From contig NZ_KI272826.1 in NCBI RefSeq assembly GCF_000469505.1, forward strand, positions 38,234 to 55,748: a stretch of DNA of 17,515 bases. The letters are read 5' to 3'. Both the position numbers and the translations under genes were made by a program. Positions 1 through 6,975 of the stretch are shown here, piece after piece (within the stretch, counting starts at the first letter, position 1; the number at the start of each line of letters is the position of its first letter). The notes under the pieces are model-generated. The model made no database searches. It worked only from the letters and a program-made list of their open reading frames with translations, and was not told where the DNA came from. This stretch comes from Leptotrichia sp. oral taxon 215 str. W9775. GTDB taxonomy: Bacteria > Fusobacteriota > Fusobacteriia > Fusobacteriales > Leptotrichiaceae.

Positions 1-32
1 TTTCCCTTCAACAAATCCATTATTTATATTAT

Positions 33-78
33 ATATTATAGAGCCTTTTTATATATGCACATATTATAGAGTCTTTTT
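33..78. repeat. Short direct repeat, 18-bp units
   Basis: Bases 33-50 and 61-78 are the same 18-mer (ATATTATAGAG then C or T, then CTTTTT) with one difference and a 28-base period. It lies just downstream of the decayed minus-strand gene. Its function is unknown; it may be simple-sequence drift in a non-coding tail. Confidence 0.5.
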
Positions 79-86
79 ACATTAAC

Positions 87-435
87 CTAATGCAGTATTT
101 TGCATTCTCCTTCAATATTAGTAGGATAAATTAGTAAATTACCTGTATTATGATCTACATCTGCACAGTAATTGCTCTTAGTTGAAAAAACTTCCTTTTC
201 AGGTATTATAGCATTTTTTTTATACTTGGAATAAGTTCTGTGAACTTTGATATTATTATATTTTGTATCGTTAATAAGACATGACTTATATGTAGTTAAA
301 ACTTAAAAAATAAGGATCATAAGCCTTTTTCAAAATTTTTCCGCGTCCTTCGCAATATCCTGATGTAATTTTTTCTGTTCCTGTCATATTAAATGAACAA
401 AATAAAATTCCTAATAAAAGCAATATTCTTTTCAT
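87..435 (-). pseudogene. Frameshifted small secreted protein
   Basis: On the minus strand an ATG at 435 opens a reading frame beginning MKRILLLLGILFCSFNMTG, a hydrophobic signal-peptide-like start. The frame continues for about 50 codons to a stop near 286. A second frame takes over in the same stretch and runs on without a stop to TAG at 87-89, containing the words NNIKVHRTYSKYKKNA and SNYCADVDHNTGNLLIYP. The two join if one base is removed in the TTTT run near 293-300. The span of 349 bases is one more than a multiple of three, which agrees with a single-base insertion. The restored product would be about 115 residues, probably exported, with several cysteines. I do not recognise the family. 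A sequencing error or a truly short protein are the alternatives. Confidence 0.6.
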
Positions 436-512
436 TTCAGATTTCCACTCTCAGAATAATTTTTTTTTAATAAATTTTCTAAATTTAAATATTCAGCATC
501 TTTATTTTCTGT
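432..512 (-). pseudogene. 3' remnant of an unidentified gene
   Basis: Reading leftward from 512, one frame gives TENKDAEYLNLENLLKKN and then YSESGNLK before TGA at 432-434. The stop overlaps the ATG of the small gene at 435 in an ATGA arrangement typical of co-translated neighbours. A TAG lies immediately upstream (513-515), so only about 26 codons survive and there is no start. This suggests the decayed end of a gene that once preceded the small secreted-protein gene. The family is unknown. Confidence 0.4.
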
Positions 513-588
513 CTAATATAATTATAACTTATATTTTTGAAAAAAGAAGAAGAATACTGTAAATAAAAATTACAAAAAAATATAAACA

Positions 589-619
589 GACAGAAACTGT
601 CCTTCATAAAAAGTATAAT
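589..619 (+). promoter_or_regulatory. Candidate promoter with palindromic operator
   Basis: A perfect TATAAT lies at 614-619, 30 bases before the start at 649. A clean -35 box is not obvious. The -35 region is instead occupied by a perfect inverted repeat, GACAG-AAA-CTGTC (589-601), a natural place for a repressor or activator. The neighbouring WYL regulator is a possible binder, but no second copy of the motif was found near 1758 or 2800. Confidence 0.4.
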
Positions 620-648
620 ATGGAAAATAATACAAGGAGATGAGAATT

Positions 649-1761
649 ATGAATAATTTAAACCCGACTAAGAATGATGCCTTTTATGCAGAAAATTTTG
701 ATGACGAGATATTTATGCACTGGATGTTAAAGTGGCTTGTGATTGATGCGCAAGGAGACAAGAGTAAAACAGCTTTAAAGAGTATGACAAAAAAATTTAT
801 TGAAGAGACTACGGGAGAAAAACTGGATACAGAAGAGATTGAAATGTATTTTATAGATTCTTTTGATAACCTTATATATGGCGATACTATTATTCAGAGA
901 CTTTTAAGTGATTCGTCAATTTTATTGATTTTAAACAGACAAGATAAGAAGGCAAGGAAATATCTATATTTTAGAAATTATTTTGATGATGAATATTCAG
1001 AAGATTTTTTAAAGTATAGGGGAAAAATATTTAGATTACTTAAAAAATATGAAAATTTAGAAGATGATGAGGAAGAAAAAATTAAAATTGTACATTTTAC
1101 ACATGAAAAAGTATCCAGATATGTTCGTGAAGAAATTGGGGAAACAGGAATTGTATATGACAGGGAAGATTTTCTGAAATTGTTTGAAACTTTTGAAAAA
1201 GATATAGATGACAGCATATTTGACAGCTATTATAATCATAAGAAAATAAACAGGAAGGATTCAGTAGATGATGTAAAGGAAATTGTAGATTTACATGATA
1301 TTCTACAAAAATATATGGAAACAAAGAATGATAAATATGATGTTTATAAGAGTCTTACTTACATGGAATGGGTTAAAGATGAATTTTTTCTGCAATTTAC
1401 ATATACCACGGATGAAGACTTGAATCCGATTGAAGTGATTGAATTGTGTTACTATACTTTGGAACCTGTGGAAGATGGTTTTTTAAAGTTAATGCAGGAT
1501 GAGTTAAAAGAGGTATTTGATGATTTTACAATAATTGAAGAATTCTATCGCAGAAGAGAAAAAGTTGCATTAATGTATATGAAATTTAATAAGAATACTA
1601 CATTAAAGGAAATAGAGAAAAAAATAGACGAAATAATCGAAAAATTAGAGAAGTATAATAAAGAGAATGAAAGTTTGGATATAAGAAATGAATATGCTGA
1701 CATGAGGTATAGGAGAAAAAAAGCAAAGCCTAAAATAAAAAGAGTATCAATTCGTCGTTGA
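649..1761 (+). CDS. Acidic protein of unknown function, 370 aa
   Basis: I do not recognise this protein. The start at 649 is preferred over the in-frame ATG at 640 because AAGGAG (634-639) directly abuts 640 but sits nine bases before 649. The product has no signal peptide or membrane segment. It is rich in Asp/Glu and aromatic residues, for example the acidic run LEDDEEEKIKI. Charged helical stretches include a likely coiled coil near the C-terminus (KEIEKKIDEIIEKLEKYNKE). The last 20 residues are strongly basic (RYRRKKAKPKIKRVSIRR), which could contact nucleic acid. It is followed after 61 bases by a WYL regulator that has its own promoter, and then by an Mrr-type nuclease. That context hints at a stress or defence role, but nothing in the sequence proves it. 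It is an intact gene with codon use like its neighbours. Confidence 0.8.
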   Translation: MNNLNPTKNDAFYAENFDDEIFMHWMLKWLVIDAQGDKSKTALKSMTKKFIEETTGEKLDTEEIEMYFIDSFDNLIYGDTIIQRLLSDSSILLILNRQDKKARKYLYFRNYFDDEYSEDFLKYRGKIFRLLKKYENLEDDEEEKIKIVHFTHEKVSRYVREEIGETGIVYDREDFLKLFETFEKDIDDSIFDSYYNHKKINRKDSVDDVKEIVDLHDILQKYMETKNDKYDVYKSLTYMEWVKDEFFLQFTYTTDEDLNPIEVIELCYYTLEPVEDGFLKLMQDELKEVFDDFTIIEEFYRRREKVALMYMKFNKNTTLKEIEKKIDEIIEKLEKYNKENESLDIRNEYADMRYRRKKAKPKIKRVSIRR

Positions 1762-1785
1762 CAAAAAGTAAAAGGAAGTTATAAT
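1758..1785 (+). promoter_or_regulatory. Consensus sigma-70 promoter for the WYL gene
   Basis: TTGACA (1758-1763) and TATAAT (1780-1785) are both perfect, with a 16-base spacer. The -35 box overlaps the TGA stop of the upstream gene (1759-1761). A second TATAAT at 1790-1795 is too far from the -35 to pair with it. The start at 1823 is about 30 bases downstream. The WYL regulator can therefore be transcribed separately from the unknown gene. Confidence 0.75.
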
Positions 1786-1822
1786 TAAGTATAATAAAAG
1801 ACTATGGAAGGGCTTAGTTATA

Positions 1823-2764
1823 ATGGAAAAGATTAAAGATTCTGAGGAAAAAATATTTAGAATATTAAAAATAATAAAGAGGTTACAGCAGAAAGAAATA
1901 TTAAATGGAGAAAATCTGGCAAATGAATTTAATGTTGATATAAAAACAATACAGAGAGATATAAAGACTTTGAGAGATTATCTTTTTGAAGAAAGTGATT
2001 CAGATATAGAATATTCCAGAGCTAAGAATGGATATTACCTGAAAAGTAATGATAACAAATCCCTTACAAATGAGGAAATCTTGGCTATAAGTAAGATAAT
2101 ACTTGAAAGCAGGGCTTTTAATAAAGGTGAAACTGATAATCTGATAGATAAGCTGATTAATCTGATGTCAGGAAATGACAGAAATATTATAAAAGACCTG
2201 ATAAGTAACGAAAAGTTTAATTATATCCCTCTGCGGCATGGAAAAGATTTGCTTTCGGTTATATGGAATTTGGCACAGAGCGTAAAAAATCAGGAATGGC
2301 TTTGCTTAAATTACACTACGAAAAGCAATGAAGGTAGAAAATACAATGTAAAACCTTTATCCGTAATGTTTTCAGAATATTATTTCTATCTGATTGCATA
2401 TATTGAAGACAAGGAAGAATATCCTGCTATTTTCAGAATAGACAGAATTACTGAAATAAAGGATATAAATAAAAAATTTAAGATTAACTATTTGGAGAAG
2501 TTTGAAGACGGGAAATTTAGAAAATACATACAGTTCATGCATTCAGGGCCTCTCACAAAAATAAAATTCAGATATAAGGGCTATCTTGAATATGTTCTGG
2601 ATAGATTTCCGACAGCAGAAGTACTAGCTGAAGAAGCGGTTGGAGAAGGAAATTCAAGATATACAGTCTATACAGTTTCAATCGAAGTTTATGGAAGCTT
2701 TGGAGCGGAAATGTGGCTAAGAAGCCAGGGAGATTATGTTATTGATTATGAAATATTGAAATAA
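1823..2764 (+). CDS. HTH-WYL domain transcriptional regulator
   Basis: A 313-residue cytosolic regulator. Residues about 8-60 form a winged helix-turn-helix (GENLANEFNVDIKTIQRDIKTL, quoted in part, is the recognition-helix type of the HTH_11/DeoR-like group). Residues about 145-215 are a WYL domain: KPLSVMFSEYYFYLIAYIED carries the core with Phe in place of the first Trp, followed by FRIDRITEI. The C-terminal third (about 230-313) matches the WCX extension in layout. WYL domains are known or proposed to sense nucleotide or nucleic-acid ligands, and several repress phage-defence loci. A weak purine-rich ribosome site (GAAGGG, 1806-1811) precedes the ATG. The gene lies between an unknown protein and an Mrr-type nuclease gene, and control of that nuclease is a reasonable inference. 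Confidence 0.88.
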   Translation: MEKIKDSEEKIFRILKIIKRLQQKEILNGENLANEFNVDIKTIQRDIKTLRDYLFEESDSDIEYSRAKNGYYLKSNDNKSLTNEEILAISKIILESRAFNKGETDNLIDKLINLMSGNDRNIIKDLISNEKFNYIPLRHGKDLLSVIWNLAQSVKNQEWLCLNYTTKSNEGRKYNVKPLSVMFSEYYFYLIAYIEDKEEYPAIFRIDRITEIKDINKKFKINYLEKFEDGKFRKYIQFMHSGPLTKIKFRYKGYLEYVLDRFPTAEVLAEEAVGEGNSRYTVYTVSIEVYGSFGAEMWLRSQGDYVIDYEILK

Positions 2765-2859
2765 GGTAGGATCTATAGAAATTATAAAAAAATAACTCGG
2801 ATAAAACGTTTAAGGAGTTTACAATAAAATAAAATATATGAGGAAAGAAGGGATTTGAA

Positions 2860-3894
2860 ATGGAAACAAATGAAAAAAGAGAAAAGAATTACTGGGGGTA
2901 CAGAATTGATGTAAAAAATCAGGATTTCTTTTTTAAGGAATTAGAACAAGGACGTTTACGACAAGGCTGGGGGTATACTGAAAACCAAAAATTGCCTGAT
3001 ACAAAAGACAGCGATGCCAGAAAAAATTTTAGTATGTATAATAATGTAAAAAAAGGAGACATACTACTAATACCTAGATTACCAGATTGGGGTAGTGTTG
3101 CTATAGCTGAAGCGGCTGAAGACTGGGATAAAGGATATAAATTTGAAATTGATGATGAAAAGAAAGATTTTGGACATATTTTTCCTGCAAACTATATTGG
3201 ATGTTTTAATAGACATGGAAAAGATGTTTCCGGAAATATACAAAGTACGTTAAAAGCAAGAAATAGATTTTGGAATATCAGTCGTCTTTCAAAAGATGTT
3301 GAAAAAATTATGAAAAATTTAGAAGGAAACAAGGAATCAACAAGTGTCATTGAAAATATAAAAAATATAGTATCAGAACAAGTAAAATCTTGTTTTGATT
3401 TAAAGGGATTTTATGAAAAAGTTATCGTTGAATACAATCAAAAATTTACAGCTTCTCAGTGGGAAGATGTGCTAAAAAATGTTTTAGAAAAAATCTATCC
3501 TGGATATGAAATTGAAAAAACTGGCGGTATGAAAGAAGAAGAACATGGAACAGATCTTTTAGCAGTTATATCAGGACTTTCAAATTTGGAAAAATACAAC
3601 ATAGCTATACAAGTAAAAAATTACAAAGGTAAGATTTCTGATGATAATATTAATAATATTATAGAACAAATAAACAAAGCCAAGCGATATAAATGGGAAA
3701 ATGATGGTAAACTAATTGATCAAATTTTGGTCATAACATCAGCTAAAGAAGAGGAAAATCCGAAATTAATTGAAGAATGCAAAAACAAGGAAATTAGAGT
3801 TATTTTTTCAGAAGAACTAAAAAAATTAATTTTTCAATCAATTATTGAAAGTATTGACTTAAAAGAAATCTTTGAAGAAATGTTGAGGGATTAG
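2860..3894 (+). CDS. Mrr-type nuclease with N-terminal reader-like domain
   Basis: A 344-residue two-domain protein. Residues about 200-320 have the Mrr/restriction-endonuclease-like core: a helix starting SQWEDVLKNVLEKIYP, then GTDLLAV with Asp232, then IAIQVKNYKG with the Q-x-K pair Gln251/Lys253. This D...QxK arrangement is the metal-dependent catalytic signature of the family. Residues about 11-140 (YWGYRIDV, GRLRQGWGY, KKGDILLIPR, FWNISR) look like a PUA/EVE-type fold, which in modification-dependent restriction enzymes reads modified bases. That N-terminal assignment rests on pattern only. The most likely role is type IV, modification-dependent DNA restriction. No methyltransferase is nearby, which fits type IV better than types I-III. 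The start has GAAGGG about six bases upstream. A strong terminator follows. Confidence 0.75.
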   Translation: METNEKREKNYWGYRIDVKNQDFFFKELEQGRLRQGWGYTENQKLPDTKDSDARKNFSMYNNVKKGDILLIPRLPDWGSVAIAEAAEDWDKGYKFEIDDEKKDFGHIFPANYIGCFNRHGKDVSGNIQSTLKARNRFWNISRLSKDVEKIMKNLEGNKESTSVIENIKNIVSEQVKSCFDLKGFYEKVIVEYNQKFTASQWEDVLKNVLEKIYPGYEIEKTGGMKEEEHGTDLLAVISGLSNLEKYNIAIQVKNYKGKISDDNINNIIEQINKAKRYKWENDGKLIDQILVITSAKEEENPKLIEECKNKEIRVIFSEELKKLIFQSIIESIDLKEIFEEMLRD

Positions 3895-3905
3895 CTATAA
3901 ATTGC

Positions 3906-3954
3906 AAGCCTATTTCAAAAGCAATAAATTATTGTTTTAAAGAAGTAGGCTTTT
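3906..3954 (+). terminator. Intrinsic terminator after the nuclease gene
   Basis: AAGCCTATTTC (3906-3916) pairs with GAAGTAGGCTT (3942-3952) over 11 bp with one G-U pair. Inside it, CAATA/TATTG adds a second small stem. The arm runs straight into TTTTATTGTATTTT. It ends the transcript of the nuclease gene. Confidence 0.85.
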
Positions 3955-4043
3955 ATTGTATTTTGCCATTCAAAATACAACATTAAACTCAAAAATGAAA
4001 TTTTTATCTATTCGTTTTCCTTATACACTATAATAAATTCAAA

Positions 4044-4073
4044 TTGGACTAAAATAAAAAACTGAATTATAAT
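4044..4073 (+). promoter_or_regulatory. Possible promoter for the ABC importer operon
   Basis: TATAAT at 4068-4073 is perfect. The best -35-like word at an 18-base spacing is TTGGAC (4044-4049), a poor match. Another TATAAT at 4029-4034 lacks a good -35. If the 4068 box is used, the leader is about 145 bases long. ACTAAAATAAA occurs twice (4048-4058 and 4169-4179), and its inverse TTTTAGTTT lies at 4091-4099, so the leader also contains a 9-bp inverted repeat (4091-4099 with 4167-4175). Confidence 0.35.
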
Positions 4074-4116
4074 ATAGATAACAGGATTTGTTTTAGTTTG
4101 TAATGCAAAATATTGT

Positions 4117-4130
4117 TGTGTATATACACA
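4117..4130. promoter_or_regulatory. Perfect 14-bp palindrome upstream of the importer
   Basis: TGTGTATATACACA is a perfect palindrome about 92 bases before the lipoprotein start. It is a plausible dimeric repressor site. It does not match the Fur consensus, so iron control is not supported by this site. Confidence 0.5.
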
Positions 4131-4221
4131 TAATGAGATGGAATAGCATTTTTATTTTAAAAACATAAACTAAAATAAATTAAATAGTAAAAACTAGAAA
4201 TAAATCAAGGAGGCGAACAGA

Positions 4222-5256
4222 ATGAGTAAAACATTAAAAAGAGTAATGTTATTAGTTTTACTAGCAATTGGACTTTTGACGGGATGTCAAAAAGGTGCTG
4301 AAACAAAAGAAGAAAAGAAAGAAAGTGCAGATGGTGGAAAAGGAACTTTAAAAGTTATAGCCGCTTATGATGCAAAAGACAAAATTTTTGAAGAATTTAC
4401 AAAGAAAACAGGAATAAAAGTAGAATTCTTAGATATTTCTTCAGGAGAAGTTTTATCAAAGTTAAGTGCACAAAATGGTAAAATAGGTGCAGATGTTTGG
4501 TTCGGTGGTGGAGCAGACAGCTTTATCGTAGCAGGAGAAAAAGGATATCTTGAAAATTATGTATCACCTGAAGAAAAAGAAATGGATCAGAGATTTATTG
4601 GAAATGACTTCTGGACAGGTGTTTCTATCGTAACAGCAGGATTCTTAGTAAATACTGATGTGTTGGAAAAAAAGGGATTGCCTGAACCAACATCATGGGC
4701 AGATTTAAAAAATCCTAAATATAAAGATGAATTAATCATGGCTGACCCGGCAATTTCAGGAACAAACTATGCAGTTGTTTACAACTTGTTACAATCAATG
4801 GGAGAAGAAGCTGGATGGGCTTATCTTGAATCAATAAAAGGAAATATTCCTTTCTATGCACAACGTGGATCAGAACCTACATCAAAAGTTAAAAATGGAG
4901 AAATGGCAGTAGGAATAATCCCTCTAGGTGGAGATACTTACAAAATGGAAAAAGAATTTAAAGTTAAAAATATAATTCCTTCAGACGGACTTCCATGGGT
5001 TCCGGCAGGAATGGCAATATTCAAGGAAGCTGAAAATAAAGATGCCGCAAAAGCATTTGTTGACTGGGCATTATCAAAAGAAGGTCAGGAATTCCTGAAA
5101 ACAGTTGCTCCACGTATGATGGTAAGAAAAGATGTTACTCCTCCGGAAGAATTAAAAGGAATGACTGTTGATAAACTTATGAAAATGGATATTGCAGGAA
5201 TGGGAACAAGAAGAGAAGAAATCTTGAAATTATGGAAAGAAAAAATGGGGAAATAG
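4222..5256 (+). CDS. ABC importer substrate-binding lipoprotein
   Basis: A 344-residue periplasmic-type binding protein of the FbpA/AfuA/PotD-like superfamily. The N-terminus is a lipoprotein signal peptide with lipobox LLTG-C at Cys22, followed by a charged linker. Mature features include LKVIAAYDAKDKIFEEF at the start of lobe 1, GADVWFGGGADS, and PAGMAIFKEAENKDAAKAFVDW near the end. Family knowledge would call it ferric iron uptake. However, the adjacent tyrosine pair that binds Fe(III) in FbpA is missing: the protein has no YY anywhere, and the equivalent stretch reads MAVGIIPLGGDTYK. Hexose phosphates (as for AfuA), phosphonates or another anion are alternatives. AAGGAGG (4207-4213) gives a strong start. 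The permease gene follows after three bases. Confidence 0.85.
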   Translation: MSKTLKRVMLLVLLAIGLLTGCQKGAETKEEKKESADGGKGTLKVIAAYDAKDKIFEEFTKKTGIKVEFLDISSGEVLSKLSAQNGKIGADVWFGGGADSFIVAGEKGYLENYVSPEEKEMDQRFIGNDFWTGVSIVTAGFLVNTDVLEKKGLPEPTSWADLKNPKYKDELIMADPAISGTNYAVVYNLLQSMGEEAGWAYLESIKGNIPFYAQRGSEPTSKVKNGEMAVGIIPLGGDTYKMEKEFKVKNIIPSDGLPWVPAGMAIFKEAENKDAAKAFVDWALSKEGQEFLKTVAPRMMVRKDVTPPEELKGMTVDKLMKMDIAGMGTRREEILKLWKEKMGK

Positions 5257-5259
5257 ATT

Positions 5260-6975
5260 ATGAATTTATTCCGAAAAAATATTAGTGAAAGAGCCCAAAA
5301 GAAACATTTTGGGCGTTCTTTCTTTTATATGGAAATTACAGATAGGATATTTTATCTGATTGCCGTTGTGCCGATAATGGTATTCATATTATGGCCTATA
5401 ATTGCGCTGTTTATAAGAAGTGTTTCTCCTGGCGGGAAATTTACATTGGAAATGTATAACTCGCTATTCAAGGAACATTTTACTGTAATAACTGACAGTT
5501 TATGGGTATGTATGTTATCTACAACCCTATCAGTGATAATAGGTACTGTCATAGCAGTTTACATAACTTATGCACCAAAATTAATAAAAGGAATGCTGAT
5601 GCTCCTCCTTATGCTTACAATGATATCACCACCTTTCCTGTCTTCGCTTTCGTATATACTGCTATTTGGAAAGAGGGGAATAATAACGGCTGATTTACTG
5701 CATCTGAATTTTAATCCTTACGGATGGCATGGAATAGTAATAATGCAGACCTTCAGTGAAATTTCGCTGGCTGCCCTTATTATAATCGGAGGACTTACGA
5801 CAATACCTTCTTCCGTTCTGGAAGCAGGAAAAGATTTAGGTTCAAAATCAGGAGCCATACTTTTTAGAATAATACTTCCAATGCTTAAATCTTCAATAGT
5901 TGCAGTTTATTTTTTAATATTTGTAAAAAATATTGCGGATTTTGGAACGCCTATTATTGTTGGAGGTAATTTTAAGATGCTTGCCACGGAGGCATATAAG
6001 GGAGTAATTTCATATGGAGAAATAGAACAGGCAGCAGCCATCAGTTTTCTTATATTTCTTCCAATTGTATTTATTTTTCTTATATATAGGCATCAGCTTA
6101 CAGCATCTAATGTTATGGGAAGTTTTTCAGAAAAATCAGGTCAGGGTGAAGAAAAAAGATATCAGCTGCCATTATATCTGAAAACGATTTTTGGATTTGT
6201 GACATTATGTTTTGCAATATATATGCTGCTGCAGTATATTTCTATATTTGTTTCAGCAGTATCAAGTAACAGTGGCGGGAAATTCCACTGGACAATGGAA
6301 TTTATACAGTCATTTTCACTTACTAAAATTCCAAGTATGGTAAGAAGTGTGGTTTATTCCCTGATAGCAGGAGTTACTGCCAGTTTTCTTGGAGTTCTTT
6401 TTGCATATTATATAGACCGTAGAAAAGTGAAATTTTCTAAAAGCTTTGATTTTATTGCCGCATTGCCTTATATTCTGCCTGGACCATTTTTTGGAATAGC
6501 CTATCTTCTGGCTTTTCAAAATCCACCGTTACTTTTGACAGGAACAGGGGCAATAGTGGTGCTAAACTGTATTTTCAGACAGATGCCTGTAACAACAAGG
6601 GCAGCAAGTGCCAACCTCAGCCAGATAAGTTCATTGACGGAAGATGCTGCGAGAGATCTTGGAACACCTGGGATAGCAGTATTTTTCAGAATAGTGCTTC
6701 CACAGCTGAAACCAGCATTTTTAGTAGGATTTATAAATACTTTTACAACAACAATGACAACAGTAGGTGCAATTATATTTCTGATTACCCCTTCTGCAAA
6801 GGTTGCCACAGTTGAACTGTTTAATGAAATTCGTGACGGAGATTACAGAATGGCATCAGTTATTGCAAGTCTGCTGATTTTAGTAATATTACTTGTAAAT
6901 ATTTTATTTTCAATATTCATATTAAGAAAAAAGAAGGAGGGAAAGCATGTATCTTCAGCTGAAAAATCTATATAA
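5260..6975 (+). CDS. Fused-type ABC importer permease
   Basis: A 571-residue inner-membrane protein holding two binding-protein-dependent permease domains in tandem, as in FbpB/AfuB-type transporters, with about 12 hydrophobic segments. Each half has an EAA loop that docks the ATPase: EAGKDLGSKSGAILFRIILP in the first half and EDAARDLGTPGIAVFFRIVL in the second. Two single-domain genes are therefore not needed. It starts three bases after the lipoprotein stop and overlaps the ATPase gene by 29 bases, so translation of all three genes is tightly linked. The family fits the ferric/spermidine/phosphonate/hexose-phosphate group, and the permease alone does not reveal the substrate. Confidence 0.9.
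   Translation: MNLFRKNISERAQKKHFGRSFFYMEITDRIFYLIAVVPIMVFILWPIIALFIRSVSPGGKFTLEMYNSLFKEHFTVITDSLWVCMLSTTLSVIIGTVIAVYITYAPKLIKGMLMLLLMLTMISPPFLSSLSYILLFGKRGIITADLLHLNFNPYGWHGIVIMQTFSEISLAALIIIGGLTTIPSSVLEAGKDLGSKSGAILFRIILPMLKSSIVAVYFLIFVKNIADFGTPIIVGGNFKMLATEAYKGVISYGEIEQAAAISFLIFLPIVFIFLIYRHQLTASNVMGSFSEKSGQGEEKRYQLPLYLKTIFGFVTLCFAIYMLLQYISIFVSAVSSNSGGKFHWTMEFIQSFSLTKIPSMVRSVVYSLIAGVTASFLGVLFAYYIDRRKVKFSKSFDFIAALPYILPGPFFGIAYLLAFQNPPLLLTGTGAIVVLNCIFRQMPVTTRAASANLSQISSLTEDAARDLGTPGIAVFFRIVLPQLKPAFLVGFINTFTTTMTTVGAIIFLITPSAKVATVELFNEIRDGDYRMASVIASLLILVILLVNILFSIFILRKKKEGKHVSSAEKSI

Noticed and set aside
33..78. 18-bp direct repeat as the beginning of a repeat array
   Set aside because: There are only two copies, low complexity, and no third unit follows.
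640..648. ATG at 640 as the start of the unknown gene
   Set aside because: AAGGAG directly abuts it, leaving no room for ribosome binding. ATG 649 has proper spacing.
4068..4082. TTATAATATAGATAA as a Fur box
   Set aside because: It is AT-rich and only loosely symmetric, and does not match GATAATGATAATCATTATC well enough.
6516..6809. Minus-strand frames inside the permease, rib, regulator and kinase genes
   Set aside because: They are mirror frames of well-supported genes, with unlikely composition (Ser/Phe-rich) and no ribosome sites.
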